A stretch of DNA of 64,000 bases from Gyromitra esculenta. Lineage: Eukaryota; Ascomycota; Pezizomycetes; Pezizales; Discinaceae. Under the pieces are notes generated by a model, which saw only the letters and a list, made by a program, of their open reading frames with translations, ran no database searches and had not been told where the DNA came from. The stretch covers positions 558,001 through 622,000 of the forward strand of contig JBCAML010000005.1 of assembly GCA_038503075.1 (NCBI GenBank), read 5' to 3'. Positions 10,698 through 21,922 of this stretch are shown here, one piece after another (the stretch's first letter is position 1; the number at the start of each line of letters is the position of its first letter). The translations under genes and the position numbers were made by a program.

Positions 10698-12779
10698 TGC
10701 TGTGGCGGCTTCTTCCCCCCTTAAACTGGGCGATAGGATAGCGTGAAAGGGTATTGGTGGAAGGATAGAGAACGGTTTAGTTATTTTCGTTTATCTTTTT
10801 CGTTTTTGGACGACTTGTCGCCAATAGAGCATTGTCGCCAGGCTCGTTATAGTAATTTAAAGTAGGAAAGGACTTGGGACTTGAAAAGTCATGTGGTTGA
10901 ACTGTTCAGATATAATTAGATTTAAGTGAACAATAATTTCTCTAAGTATATCAAATGCTTCTAATTCTCTTCGATCTATATTCATAAAAACTCTACCTGG
11001 AGAACATCGTACCTTAGGGCATTTTTATCCTTCCCAACGATACACTTCTCTAATGCTTATTTCCATTCATTTACCACACTTCCTGTGTCATCAAATATAT
11101 TTAGCGAGGCTCACTACCAAAGCCCATAATCACCAACACCCCAGCACAGGCACAGAGCTGGGTTAGTTGGTCTGCCCTCTTAGCCCACATTATGTATAGA
11201 CACATTAATATAGTGGAGTCTCGATAGTGGTATACGGTTGGGAATGGGAAATGGTATGCTGGTGGCGAGATACGCTTCTAGAGAATGGAGTCTTGGCGCC
11301 AATTTGCCATAAATTTATCATTGGGAATATTGAACAATATGTCACTATCAAGAATATGCCACTATCGGGTATGCTACTATCGAGACCCCACCGTATAGGA
11401 ATTTCTAGACTCTTAACAGCAAATAAACATCGCATACAATTCTATATGCGTAGTGGTTTTGCGAACAAAGGTAATGATCGTCAGTGCGCTTCTTGAAACC
11501 GTTTAGTTACTCGGTGTTTGGCTGGGCATCACTGCTTTACCATAAAATCACCAATTATTAGATGTCTCACACTTCCCTAAACATCAGATGATCCGATTTG
11601 GCACTCGTATTCCAAAACAATAAAGTATATCTGCTAGCCTCAAAATCTCGATTGATGTCGAGATTTGGCGCTTCTTGGCGTGCGATCCGGCATCAGTTAT
11701 CGGGATCTTATCCATAAGAGCTTCGAATCTGCAGAATTATCGCGGTGCGGTTCACTGGATTGAGAAAACTCTCCGAAGGCCTCTGTTACCTTACATAGAA
11801 TAGGCAGCAGTAGATGGCTAGATATCAAAACCAAAAAACCACTTTGCTAGAGCTGGTTTCGTGGTGGTAGCTATTTGCTACTCGGGTTTTACTAGATGCT
11901 ACATAGCAACAGCCAACCTCAACTCCATGGATATCTTGGCATAAGGGACCGCATATTGGCGATATATATAGAGCCGCGACTTGAAGGAGGTGAAATTAAA
12001 GATCTCATCTCTAGAAGAAATGCGTGGGGGCTAAAGTTAGTTTGACATCATAAGTGCCTGAGAATCCCAAAGAGCACATCACAATCTATTGCTATATGAG
12101 GTATCCGAAACCGAAGTAGCAGCAAGCCGAAGATAGAACATAATACGCTCCCGTACGATAAAAAGTCTTGTCTCCGAAAGCCAAGACCTGCATTCGGAGA
12201 TCCGAAGCCTCGGGATTGCATGGAGAACCATGTTCTGCGGTCATCCGGCGCAGCGAATCACACCAAATCACTCTCCCCCCTTAAAACCCCCCTTGCCTGC
12301 ACATGCGACAGAATATCCGATTTCTATTCAGAATTTTTTAGTTGATCATGTCCGTATCGAGCAGCCAAGACATTTAAAACTGGAAATATTGGATTCGTTA
12401 CTCCACGTTCTCGTCTTGGAGCCTTTTGGTTACTCTACCCCTTGTAAATATTCTAACTCACGGTATCGAGTGGACTCAGGAATCGGCCTTAAGCACCCAA
12501 TTTGGCTCCGTAGAATGGTTTGGAGGTACTATTGATAATAACAGTATCTGGATCCCTGTGTTAGTCGGATCATAACCAATAGAGCGAGTAGTAAAGAGTC
12601 AAAAGAGTCGGTATATAACATCCAGCTTGTAACCCCCATTCTCGTCTAGAAAAACATTGACCACCACCACCATCAGCAGCCAGCCAGCCAGCACCCAAAC
12701 CCCCGTCCTCTACTGGACTTTGCTCTAGTTTCTCAATCCTACTCAGCCATATAGAACCATCCCCAAAAAAACCGCCAAA
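10698..12779. other. Intergenic containing an inverted-repeat element
   Basis: The RBR 3' flank is followed by about 2 kb without supported genes. An inverted-repeat element occupies 11213-11391 (listed separately). The open stretch at 12230-12535 codes for nothing I recognise and has no plausible exon partner. The last ~120 bp before 12780 is C/A-rich with CCAGCCAGCCAGC, typical of a pyrimidine/CA-rich fungal 5' UTR. Confidence 0.5.
11213..11391. mobile_element. MITE-like element with 23-bp imperfect terminal inverted repeats
   Basis: The left arm 11213-11235 and the reverse complement of 11369-11391 agree at 20 of 23 positions, and all three differences are transitions. Both arms carry the core GTCTCGATAGT. 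TA dinucleotides sit immediately outside (11211-11212) or two bases outside (11394-11395) the arms, as expected for a Tc1/mariner-pogo (Fot1-like) target site. The 179-bp unit has no coding capacity. Near the right end the word ACTATC recurs three times (about 11344, 11361, 11376) with a 15-18 bp period. Assignment to pogo-derived MITEs is inference from TIR style and TA flanks. Confidence 0.5.
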
Positions 12780-13616
12780 ATGACATTCACCGAAATCGCC
12801 AAAGTCGCCCTATGGAGCATCCGCCTCTTCCAACTCACCTTCGCAGTAATCCTGATGGGAACCCTAAGCTATATAATCGATGAATACCGCGAATTCAGCC
12901 GAAGCGGCGAACCTCCCCGCGAGGTCCTAGCCCCAGAAATCTTCGTACGTGCCCATCCCTCCCTCCTATCCCTCCCTCCAATCATTTCCCCTCCCCCCAC
13001 CTACATCCCTCAACACAATCTAACAATCCAACAACATACACAGTCAATCCTATCAATCCCCTTCACAACATTCGGAATCTTCGCCGTCTTCTTCTTCGGA
13101 TACTACTCGCAGCTGGCCACCGCGGCCCTCGACTTCAGCATGTGGATCGGATACCTCGCCTGCGCCGGCCTGCTCCGCCACAACTACCAGAGCGGCGACG
13201 GCGGCGGCGGCAAGAAGAACCCGCTCGAGATGTCGTTGAATGCGATTCGAAGGTCGCATGGCGCTAGAGGCCATCAGAGTGTTTATAAACATATCGTGGG
13301 ACTGGTCTCGGGGTTGGTGGTTCTTCAGATGTAGGTTTTTGATCCACCTTATTTATTTATCTATTCCCCCCCCTTTTTTTTGGGGGGGGAGGAGGTGGAG
13401 GTGGAGGAAGGTGGAGGAAGGTGGCTAATAGGGATGAGAGAGGGTGATAGTATTTTATATTTCTTCTCGACTATTCTCGCTGTGTTTGTGGCGAGAGGTG
13501 CTAGGACTGCTCCATGGGCTACTGCTCCGGTGGGTGCTGAGCGCTCTCGGTTCTCGTTCTCGAGGAACTCGGGGGCGTCGAGTGAGAAACGGGCTATTCC
13601 TTCTAGTGCCGTTTAG
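12780..13616 (+). CDS. Four-helix MARVEL-like membrane protein
   Basis: A 205-residue integral membrane protein. Exons are 12780-12944, 13044-13330 and 13451-13616. The first intron is a multiple of three and open, so it could be misread as coding. The second (donor GTAGGT) rebuilds an Ile at the start of the last exon. There are four hydrophobic segments: about residues 8-31 (V-A-L-W-S-I-R-L-F-Q), 58-76, 81-103 (A-L-D-F-x-M-W-I-G-Y-L-A-C-A-G) and 140-167. The A-L-D-F-x-x-W motif in the third helix and short cytosolic ends fit fungal MARVEL-domain proteins, which sit in membrane microdomains or vesicles. The tail is Arg/Ser-rich (R-S-R-F-S-F-S-R-N). No catalytic motif is seen; the precise role is unknown. 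Confidence 0.8.
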
Positions 13617-14172
13617 GTGATTTCCGGCTCTCCAGAAGATATTACAACTCTGCTCTCTGGGAGTGGAAAAAAGCACGCTCGGGTTATGGTCATCTTGATA
13701 TAGATCGAACCGTTATCGCTATGTTTCTTTTGTTTTTTTATTTAAATTCTTGGTGGGAGAGGCGCTTTAATAACTGTCTTATTTCCTTCTTGAATTGGTT
13801 TGGATTGGGTAGAATATGGATGGAGGGCTTGAACTGTAGTTAAAGCAGATACGAATACCTATGAGATGCGGAGATGCTATGATCATGACATGAAAGAGGA
13901 GCAACGATTACATGTAGCTAACTCTGAATGTTCACCATCAAAAAAAGCGAACCCGTGCCCTTCCTACTACCCATAATATCTAAGTATCCATCACAAGGAT
14001 CTAAAAGCCCTAACTAACCCAAACCCTTACATCCCTAAATGTATCTACAAACATCAACCCTACCAAAAACCAAAAACCAAAAACCACCAAATGCAGCATA
14101 AACGCCTTAAATACCAGCCCCACCACCCATATCCCACCTCCTGCTTCCCCATCACTCATCCCTCTTTACTCC
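13617..14172. other. Intergenic between convergent genes
   Basis: Shared 3' flanks of the MARVEL-like and LCCL genes. It contains T-rich sequence after 13720 and a short CCAAAAA tandem repeat at about 14061-14088. No coding sequence is supported. Confidence 0.6.
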
Positions 14173-16073
14173 TCACTTACTCCACCCCTTCCCCGGCTCC
14201 AACCACCCCCCATCCTCATCCACTACCCCCGCCTTTGTATAATCCCCATCAGCCCCATTCCCATACCATCCAACACGTACGTAAACCTTCTCCCACCCCT
14301 CACCCCTCCTAGTCCTATTCCAAGTCATCTCCCCCACCAATCCACCAACCCTAGCTCTCTCTACATCATTGATGAGTACACTAGCTCCCACCTCCCACCC
14401 ATTCGTCTTGTCTGCCTCCCACATGAATGTTACGTTACTGCTTCCAATCTGCGGCGGGAGTAGCGTAGGGATGGTGGAATAATATAGTCCATCGCCCCGT
14501 AGCGACTCTGGTGTTTCCACGATTCCGGCAAATCCCCAACGTGCAGCACCATTGATGAAGAGGCCGAGTAGGAGGCCGGAACAGACGATAGAGACGCGGT
14601 TGCGTAGTTTAGTTCCTGGTAGGAGGAGGAGCGCAAGGATGTAGTGGTGAATGCGAAGGCTACAGCCTGGTATAGCGCCGAGGAAGCCTAGTGATGCGCC
14701 GAGTGTTGCATAGAGGGCTAGGAACTTGGGTAGGCGGGCTTCGAGACGGAAGTAGTGCGCTTGGAAGAGGATGAGGGCGATGAGGATTAGGATGATTATT
14801 ATGAGTGCGGTTATGGCGCCGGGTTGCTGTTTTAGGTCGCGCGCGGTGAGACGGTTGATTGGGATGTGGGGGTCGAGGGTTATGTTAGTTAGGGCGCCGA
14901 CCCAGAGCCCGCCGACCCAGAAGATGGTTTTTTCGATTGTGGCACTGGCGGTGAGGGAGAGGGTGTACAGGAGGACATGCTTGTAGAGGACGTAGACTAT
15001 GAAGCAGGCTGGAAGGAAACGGGATAGGGCGAGGGAGATGAGGTTGTATGGGTTTGAAGAAGTTGGGGGGTCAGAACCCATGGCGACGTGGAAGAAGACC
15101 CCGGTGAAACACGAACCGACCAAGATAATGGGTGAAGTTGTGAAGAGCGATATCAATGTTGTAAACACCAACGACACCGCCAACAAGCCCCACCGTAAAT
15201 CCGAACAATGCGATGTCGAAACTCCCGGTAGAAAAGTAAACGACGACGGAAACCCAGCATCGAAGCTGAACGACGATATCCCATTCCGCTTACTAGCCGG
15301 GAAATCATGATTCTCCCCAATCATAGAGAAAACCCCACAGCCCCCATACTTATCAGATACCAACCCAGCGTGAATCGCAGCCCCGCAAATAAACGAGTCT
15401 GCACGGTACACAGAATGCTCCACTCCAGGCGACGATGTGTTATCCGCAGGACCACCAATAATGAACGGCCTATACACAACACTCTGATCACCCACAGTCC
15501 ACGGATTTAAGACCCGCGTCCCAGCACACTGCGCTGGACATCGAAACGCCATCGTGGAGTTTGTAAATGGCTGACAGGCACTCCCATCTAACCCACATCC
15601 ATTGTTCTTCGACCTAGATGACAAGATTCAGCCCCAGGTTACAAGAATGGAGACATAGGGTTAAAATACCAAAGAGATGCAGAGCAACTAAGAATATAGG
15701 GATCCTGCCCCCCAACCCGGCTCCTAAACCGCGAGTTGTGCACAACACTAACGAACGCCGTTAACCATAGGAACCAGAACAGCAATAGCAGTCCTAGTCG
15801 CCATTTCTTCTGCTTCAGTGGACCACGACGTAGTAGCTGTGCTGGCAGACGCTGTAATTCCGGGAACAACGGTTTGAACGTGACATCCTGCGGCGGGATA
15901 GGGCCTTTGATCCAATGCCATATGCGCTTATGGAGATCTGTTTTGGAACCTGATGCAGTGGGGGATAGTGGGGTCTCGACGGTGTCGTCTGCTGGCGGGA
16001 TAGTAGAGACAGGCGAATCGGGACGGTCATCGATAGCGACGGTGGGAGCTGAAGCTGGAGTAGCGGGAGACAT
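14173..16073 (-). CDS. LCCL-domain multi-pass membrane protein
   Basis: A 614-residue protein. Minus-strand exons are 16073-15670 and 15613-14173, with a 56-bp intron whose removal rebuilds the Trp before S-K-N-N-G. Order: acidic/Pro/Thr-rich cytosolic N terminus (1-~85), one membrane helix (L-G-L-L-L-L-F-W-F-L-W-L at about 100-120), then an extracytosolic LCCL domain at about 137-235. The LCCL domain is recognisable from C-G-L-D-G-x-x-C, Y-R-A-D-S-F-I-C-G-A-A-I-H-A-G and K-Y-G-G-C-G-V-F. At least six further hydrophobic helices follow up to residue ~510. A C-terminal soluble domain (about 520-614) ends W-L-E-P-G-K-G-W-S-K. This layout is that of conserved fungal LCCL-domain proteins, whose ligand is not established. 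Intact. Confidence 0.88.
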
Positions 16074-17278
16074 TGTTCATGAGAATCCTTTTTCCCTCCT
16101 CCCCCGTGCTAAAGACGAGGTGGTTTGTTTGATGAAGTGGACAAGGCTGAAGTGGAAGCTAACTGGAGCCCATGAGAACTGGCGCTTGGATAAAGCGCCA
16201 GACGGCTAAACCAAACCCCACACCCACAGCAAACTCGCTTATGCTGGAGCATATCTGCAATTCCCTGGTTTGGGGGGCAATCGCGCAGGTCGGATCTCGC
16301 CAATAAATCCCCGAAGGGCCAAAGGATACCTGTTTTCTGCTTGAAACGAAGATGTCCCGGCGATCGATAAGAGGTGGGCCGGGTCGAGTGGTGGAGATCA
16401 CCTGGGGAATTACCTAATGTGACCGATAGCAGTACAAACCCAAGACTATAGCTTGACCAAGCTCGGCCATCACAACTGTAATAACTTCATTTCCAGAGCT
16501 GCCCAGCTACAACACCTTTTTGCTAATTGCCAGTTTAAACACATTCCAACATAAGTACATGTTATAGTGCACTCCGAGATATATTTCGTAGAACAATCTC
16601 CATCTCAGGATAGCCTTTTTCTCGTCTAACATGATCATGAATTATTATAGCTCGAGTAACCAGAGTATACCACCTATAGACAGTACCAGTTAAACGACAT
16701 GAACAAATATACCGGGTAAATACTCCCCTATAACTTTTCAAGATCGAATCAGTCCTTAGAAATAGTCTTATGCTATCTCAAATCATGGAGAATCACCACG
16801 AGCTCGCGGAACTGTTCTTCGAGTCAGTGTGGGGGTTTCACATCTACATTAGTGCGTCAGTCCACACAGGAGAATCACTGGAGCTAGTATCGCCGTATTC
16901 AAGTATAAAGGCTTGAGCCTGTCTAGTTTACTGTGAGAAATGAAGTGACTAGTGCATATTCTGCGAGAACAAGAACCTACAAAAAGCAAATATTACTTTT
17001 GTTAATCTCCAATCCCAACCTGCATAACTACATGTCGTATCCCTCCAACAAAAGGTATAAAAATAGCCGCAATTATAGCCTATATCTCCATTTAATCGTC
17101 ACCACAACGTTCATCGATAGCTAGAGATGAAAAGTCTCATTAGATTTAAGCATCATGTCCAACATAGCAAACCCGGTCAAAACGCCCTAGATATACGTTT
17201 ATCCAGCCATCTAAAACTCCGTCTCTGGACCAAGAAACCCCAGATCTAATAGACAGGAAAGGAAAAGAAATCTACATT
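16074..17278. other. Intergenic between LCCL gene and monooxygenase gene
   Basis: Left part: promoter of the LCCL gene (minus strand). Right part: 3' flank of the monooxygenase gene. Open stretches in it translate to low-complexity or frame-shadow sequence. I see no further gene or RNA. Confidence 0.55.
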
Positions 17279-19150
17279 TCAATCTTTAGCATCTTTGTAA
17301 TGCTTCGCCATAAGCTCCTGTACAACTCCTCTATAATCTCTTGGTGTATAAGTCCCGAACCACTCTGCGAACCAACTACTTTTCCTCCGCGCCTCCAGCC
17401 CCAGATCCGCTAACAGTGTATCGAAATACTAGATCGTTAGCATCAAAATCTCGCCTACTCGACATAACGGAAAAACTCACAGGCATAAACTCAAAAGTAA
17501 TATTTGCAGTCTTCTCCCCCAAGTTCAAATACCTTCTCCTTCCCCATATTCCCGTCTCAGCAACCTCCTTCTCCATCCACTCCCTAGTCTCCACACCATT
17601 CCTTCCTTTCTCCCTCAAATCGATCTTCCCATCCAGATACGCCACTGCCCACAATGCTTGTAACTCAGCCATCATTCCTGTTGCACTCGTATGTACCATA
17701 CCCACAAATACTATATTATTATCGCCTCTCGCCGCCATGGCTGGGGGTGCGATGAGACGATAGAGCCGGTAAGGGGTGTGGGTTCGCGGGATTACACGAT
17801 ACGGCGGCGGTGAAGCAAGGAGAGGGAAGCTGGAGAGAACCAGTCTGTTGGCGTCACCTTCAAGAGAGGCCCAGTGACGCCGGGTGGACTCAGGGACCAG
17901 AGAAAGCGATACAGGGACACCAGTGTCGAGTGCAAGTTCTGTATCAACAGCAGCAAGTGGTGATCCATTCCGTATCCAGCCCGTGCCCCAGATGTGAGCA
18001 TCCGGCTCAAAGGTGGTTCCATTAGAAAGAGTTACAGTGGATCCAGAGATGGAGACGATTTCAGCACGGTGGACTGTAATAGGTGCGTCGACGGGATGTA
18101 TATAGGACCAAAAATTGGTCTGGGAGATGACACCGGTTGGAGTGGAGCCAGACCAGAAAGGTCCAAGTTCGCCCAGATCTGGGATAAGCTTTCGGCCATT
18201 ATCAGAGGTGTAGAGGCCGTGTTTCTTCCATAAAATATTGGTGAGTGTCCTCCAATAGAACTTTACTAGGCCCCTCCCGAAACTAGTGCTGTGAAGAAGC
18301 TGCGATATAAACGTGTTACGATTATATATACACGGGCTGAAAGCATTAAAAATGCGTTTTGGCGCGAGCAATGCAGAAGTTGTCCCAAGCGATTTAGCAG
18401 TAAACATTGCTGCAACTCCTTGCCCTGTTGTTCTAGCAATCCAGTCCACCTTCTTCCCAGCAGCGGCACACATGTATGCTGCGTCAAAAGCACTCTTCGA
18501 GCCACCATATATGGTTACATGGTTCACTTCAGGACTCTCGAGGAAATCTTGTCGTTCTCCAAGATCCGCACAGTGGATCAATTCCATTCTAGGGTCCTCC
18601 ACAGGTATACCTGTTGGCGTGAACGGCGTCGAGGTTAGGCCCGTAGCCATGATGAGCTTCTCGCAGCGTTCCTCTTCTATTGTTCCGTTGTCTCTAACTA
18701 CCTCCACCAGCCATTCCCTGGTGTCCCTATCCCTTGTAATAGTAGTGACCTTCGAGTCGTACTGAATCCGTTTATAAAGGTCGTACTTGTCCGCCAATTG
18801 GTGCAGATACTCTGCGACATCTTCTCCGCGGATATATTTTTCCGCCGTGGGGGTCCCGTTCTTAAGTGGGCAGGAGGAAATCTCGAGAGCACCAATACTG
18901 TTGTGAGTTATCATACCACGGTAAACTCGGGTGCGTGACCATGTTCCGCCCAAAGTAGAAGAGGACTCGAGGATTAGGAGAGAGTGAGTAGGGTGGATTG
19001 AAAGGTAAGTTTGAGCAGCGATGAGGCCGAACCAACCTGTGGAAGGGTTAGCAATCAGCAACAGTATTGGGATATGAAGAGCAGCCAGAAAAAAAGAAAA
19101 AAAGAAGAGAAACAAAACATACCAGCACCAACAACAATGACTTTTGGCAT
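17279..19150 (-). CDS. FAD-dependent monooxygenase (fungal flavin-containing monooxygenase-like)
   Basis: A 577-residue flavoprotein. Minus-strand exons are 19150-19123, 19036-17481 and 17428-17279. The tiny first exon encodes M-P-K-V-I-V-V-G-A-G; splicing gives G-A-G-W-F-G, the FAD-binding GxGxxG at residues 8-13. Without this intron the frame runs upstream into a false hydrophobic leader. A second Rossmann motif (G-G-S-K-S-A, NADPH side) lies mid-protein, after the M-A-T-G-L block. The last intron (donor GTGAGT, branch TGCTAAC, phase 0) removes 52 bp and joins F-M-P to Y-F-D-T-L-L-A-D-L-G-L. It restores the conserved tail with W-F, T-P-R-D-Y-R-G-V-V; reading through gives a wrong short end. 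Likely oxidises a small organic substrate; the substrate is unknown. No secondary-metabolite core enzyme is nearby. Confidence 0.87.
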
Positions 19151-19944
19151 GCTTTCTCGGTGAACTGATCAAGATAGAAGATGGAGACAGTAAAAGAACT
19201 GCAGACAATCGAGGGGATAGGTTGCTCCAAACAGAGGAGCAGAAAAGCAAGGAGACAGAGGCCTGGAGGGGAGAGGGAAGACAGGTGACCGCCCAACTTA
19301 AGGTTGCTAAGACTCAGGTTCCGTGTTCCACTTCTGCGCTTGATCAACGTTCTATTGCTGGCGCGAAGCCAGGTGCCGCACATGCATACATGTATCTAGC
19401 TCGACGTTGGCAATGTGTTCCTTCGAGCACCATGCCGGTTGATTTTCCATGATGCTTGAAGCTTGCCTGTATATAATATCCAGGAACGGCCATCTCAAAA
19501 GGGGAAGATGCGTTCGGTTATTTTCTCGTGGTGCCATGTTGACAGGCCCGCTACCGTTTGTTTGCCAATAAAGTTTATACGAACAACAATCCCCAAGTCT
19601 CGTCCTCTAAGACTCCTATTTAGCCTCAGACGCAATCCTCACCCGAAGTTACCCAACTCGGGGTTCAAAGGTGCATGTAGATACAGCAACCACCCTTCTC
19701 CCATTCCAGATACCAGTTGTGCGTACCCCTTCCGTGCCTAAGTAATCGCCAGTCCATCGATAGCGCTCACCGCAATAAATCTCCTACCGCTAGCTCTCCG
19801 AAGCTTCCTGGGTAGCAGTTCTAGCTGAATGCGTCTATCCATCTCTAGCTTCATCACAACTTCATCCACCCACCGCGCGCTAACATGATACAGAAAAAGA
19901 TAGTGAATTTTATTATCACCCAGCCACGCATGTATATACGAGCT

Positions 19945-19978
19945 AAAGTAAAAGTAAAAGTAAAAGTAAAAGTAAAAA
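19945..19978. repeat. AAAGT pentanucleotide microsatellite
   Basis: About six tandem units of AAAGT-type sequence ending in an A run. It creates spurious Lys-Val or Tyr-Phe repeats in translations of either strand. Confidence 0.85.
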
Positions 19979-21876
19979 AGCCCACCCATACCCGCCAAAC
20001 GCGGCCTTCTAGAAATAACAATCTTCCGTGGTCCCGCGTAAGAAGCAGAAGCAGAGAAGCAAACCCACGGGTATACACCAAAAACCCAAAGTATCACCTA
20101 AAAATAACCCCCATCCCATCTCCGTAAATATCGAAAATAGCCTGCATAAACTATCGCCTTCGATCTTCACCTCATCCACCAGAAACACTACCACTGCAGA
20201 AAGCTATAAAACTACGACAATTTTATAGAAGGCTGAGTCCAGAAACGTCATCCCGCAAAGGCAGCCACGTCGAGAGTCCGGAACCAGCTTCTCGAGCGTA
20301 ATGGGTGAATCCAACAATACGTCATGCGCAAGGCAGCAGTATCAGATGAACATCAAGCGAAACTGGTTGGTGGGACCCCCACCCCACCCCACCCTTACTG
20401 GACACAAAACCGTTGGTGTGACGATAACCATTATCGTTGAGAAGAAAGCCTTGCAGCCTCCCGCCGAACGTTAGAAAGCGAGTGACGAATAGTGTAACCA
20501 CAGGGCTCGCTCTGGAAGCGATAAAGGGGTAACCCAGAATTTCGAGGCGAATCAAGATGGAGGCTTTCTCGTCATGTGATTGGGTCTTGGTTTTATGGCG
20601 GTGTTGAAGTGTTAGAACTTAAAGCTAAGGAGTGCACAGAGAGGGATGATAAGGATCGTACCCTTTGCTATTATGATTCGATATTCTGCATCTACGTTTC
20701 TTGATCGCTGCTTGTACCGCGCTCTATTTGTCTTGACGTTTAATACTAAAAAATGCAAATACTAAATTTGGTAACTTCAAAGAAAAGTGGGCAATAACGT
20801 GAACAACATGTCATTTTCTATGACTCTACAGTTATATTTACCATCCCAGTCAGCTACACCGTTCAGGTTACTTCTCCTACAAAACTTCTATCTCGCTACT
20901 CTACTCTGCCCACACCTCAAGACCTAACAACAAAATATCTTTACATACAAAACTCGGAACAGGTTTGTAGACGATTAAGCTTACTAGCGCTTACGAAATA
21001 TCCTCTGCTCTCTACATTCCAAGATTATTCATCATAATTGCGATTAGTTAAAGGATTAGACCAGGATCTAGGGTCCCTGAAATGAGGATCTATCAAACCA
21101 GTCATCTGTCCGTGCGTATCGCATGGATGATTCCATAAATCGAACCATGTTAGCATATCTTGATCAGTAAAAATTACTTAGCATCATTTATTTGACTGTT
21201 CGGGCTGCTGCTCCTTGTAAGTATGGGGTTCTTTCTAGCGGCTTGGGTTGTACGAGTGATAGGTGATGATGAACTGGCTAATCGCTAGAGAGTAAGGCTT
21301 GTCATCCTGCCTTAGTTACTAGGATTGTAGGAAAAGGATAGCAGACGTATCTGGAGCCTTGGTAATGAACGTGCTGGCATAGGCGGGCTTCTGCATTCAC
21401 GTTCTTGCGTGGGATTTTGGGCGTTAGGCTTGCCGCACATTTGCTATCGGGAGGAAGTTATCCATTCTCATTGTTAATGTTGGCTTCGCCATACTAGATA
21501 TATGTGCCCATTAGTTATAGAGGAGTGGTGTCTTTATCTGCGAAGAGGTTCTTTAATAATAGGGTTTAAAGTGATGTGTCTAGTTCTCTTAAATTTTACA
21601 TGTAGCTTTACGTGATGTTAATGTAAAGAGCGATTCTTGTGAGATTATAGTCTGGAGGTTTATTGCGCATTTATTTCATACGAGTATATCTCCATTGTCT
21701 TATAACGGCATGCACGTGGCTGCGATATGGAAATTAAAGGCAAGGAAAAGTTAACGGAGAGTAAAGTTATCCCAAGTCTGATATCCCAGCCTATTCCTTG
21801 GTCATGATACAATACAGTAAATGAAAATAAGAAAATTTCCCACGACGGCCAGATCCCAAACTCTCCCCCTTAACCA

Positions 21877-21920
21877 AACTCCAAACTCCAAATCCAAAAC
21901 TCCAAAACTCCAAATCCCAA
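21877..21920. repeat. CCAAACT/CCAAAA minisatellite next to receptor gene 3' end
   Basis: Imperfect 7-8 bp units (ACTCCAA variants) repeated about five times, directly abutting the stop codon side of the PTH11-like gene on the minus strand. Confidence 0.75.
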
Positions 21921-21922
21921 AA

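Larger units (their letters stand above)
19151..21922. other. Intergenic, no gene seen
   Basis: About 2.8 kb without a supported gene. Overlapping open stretches on both strands at 19740-20230 are caused by a microsatellite and A/T-rich flanks. A Ser/Thr/Lys-rich stretch near 20030-20230 has no family likeness. Two simple repeats are listed separately. Confidence 0.5.

Noticed and set aside
12230..12535. 101-codon plus-strand frame
   Set aside because: No domain, no family likeness, unlike-coding composition, and no promoter or splice context.
19124..19250. N-terminal extension of the monooxygenase with a strongly hydrophobic leader
   Set aside because: It is produced by reading through intron 1; the spliced start at 19150 gives the FAD motif at the N terminus as in the family.
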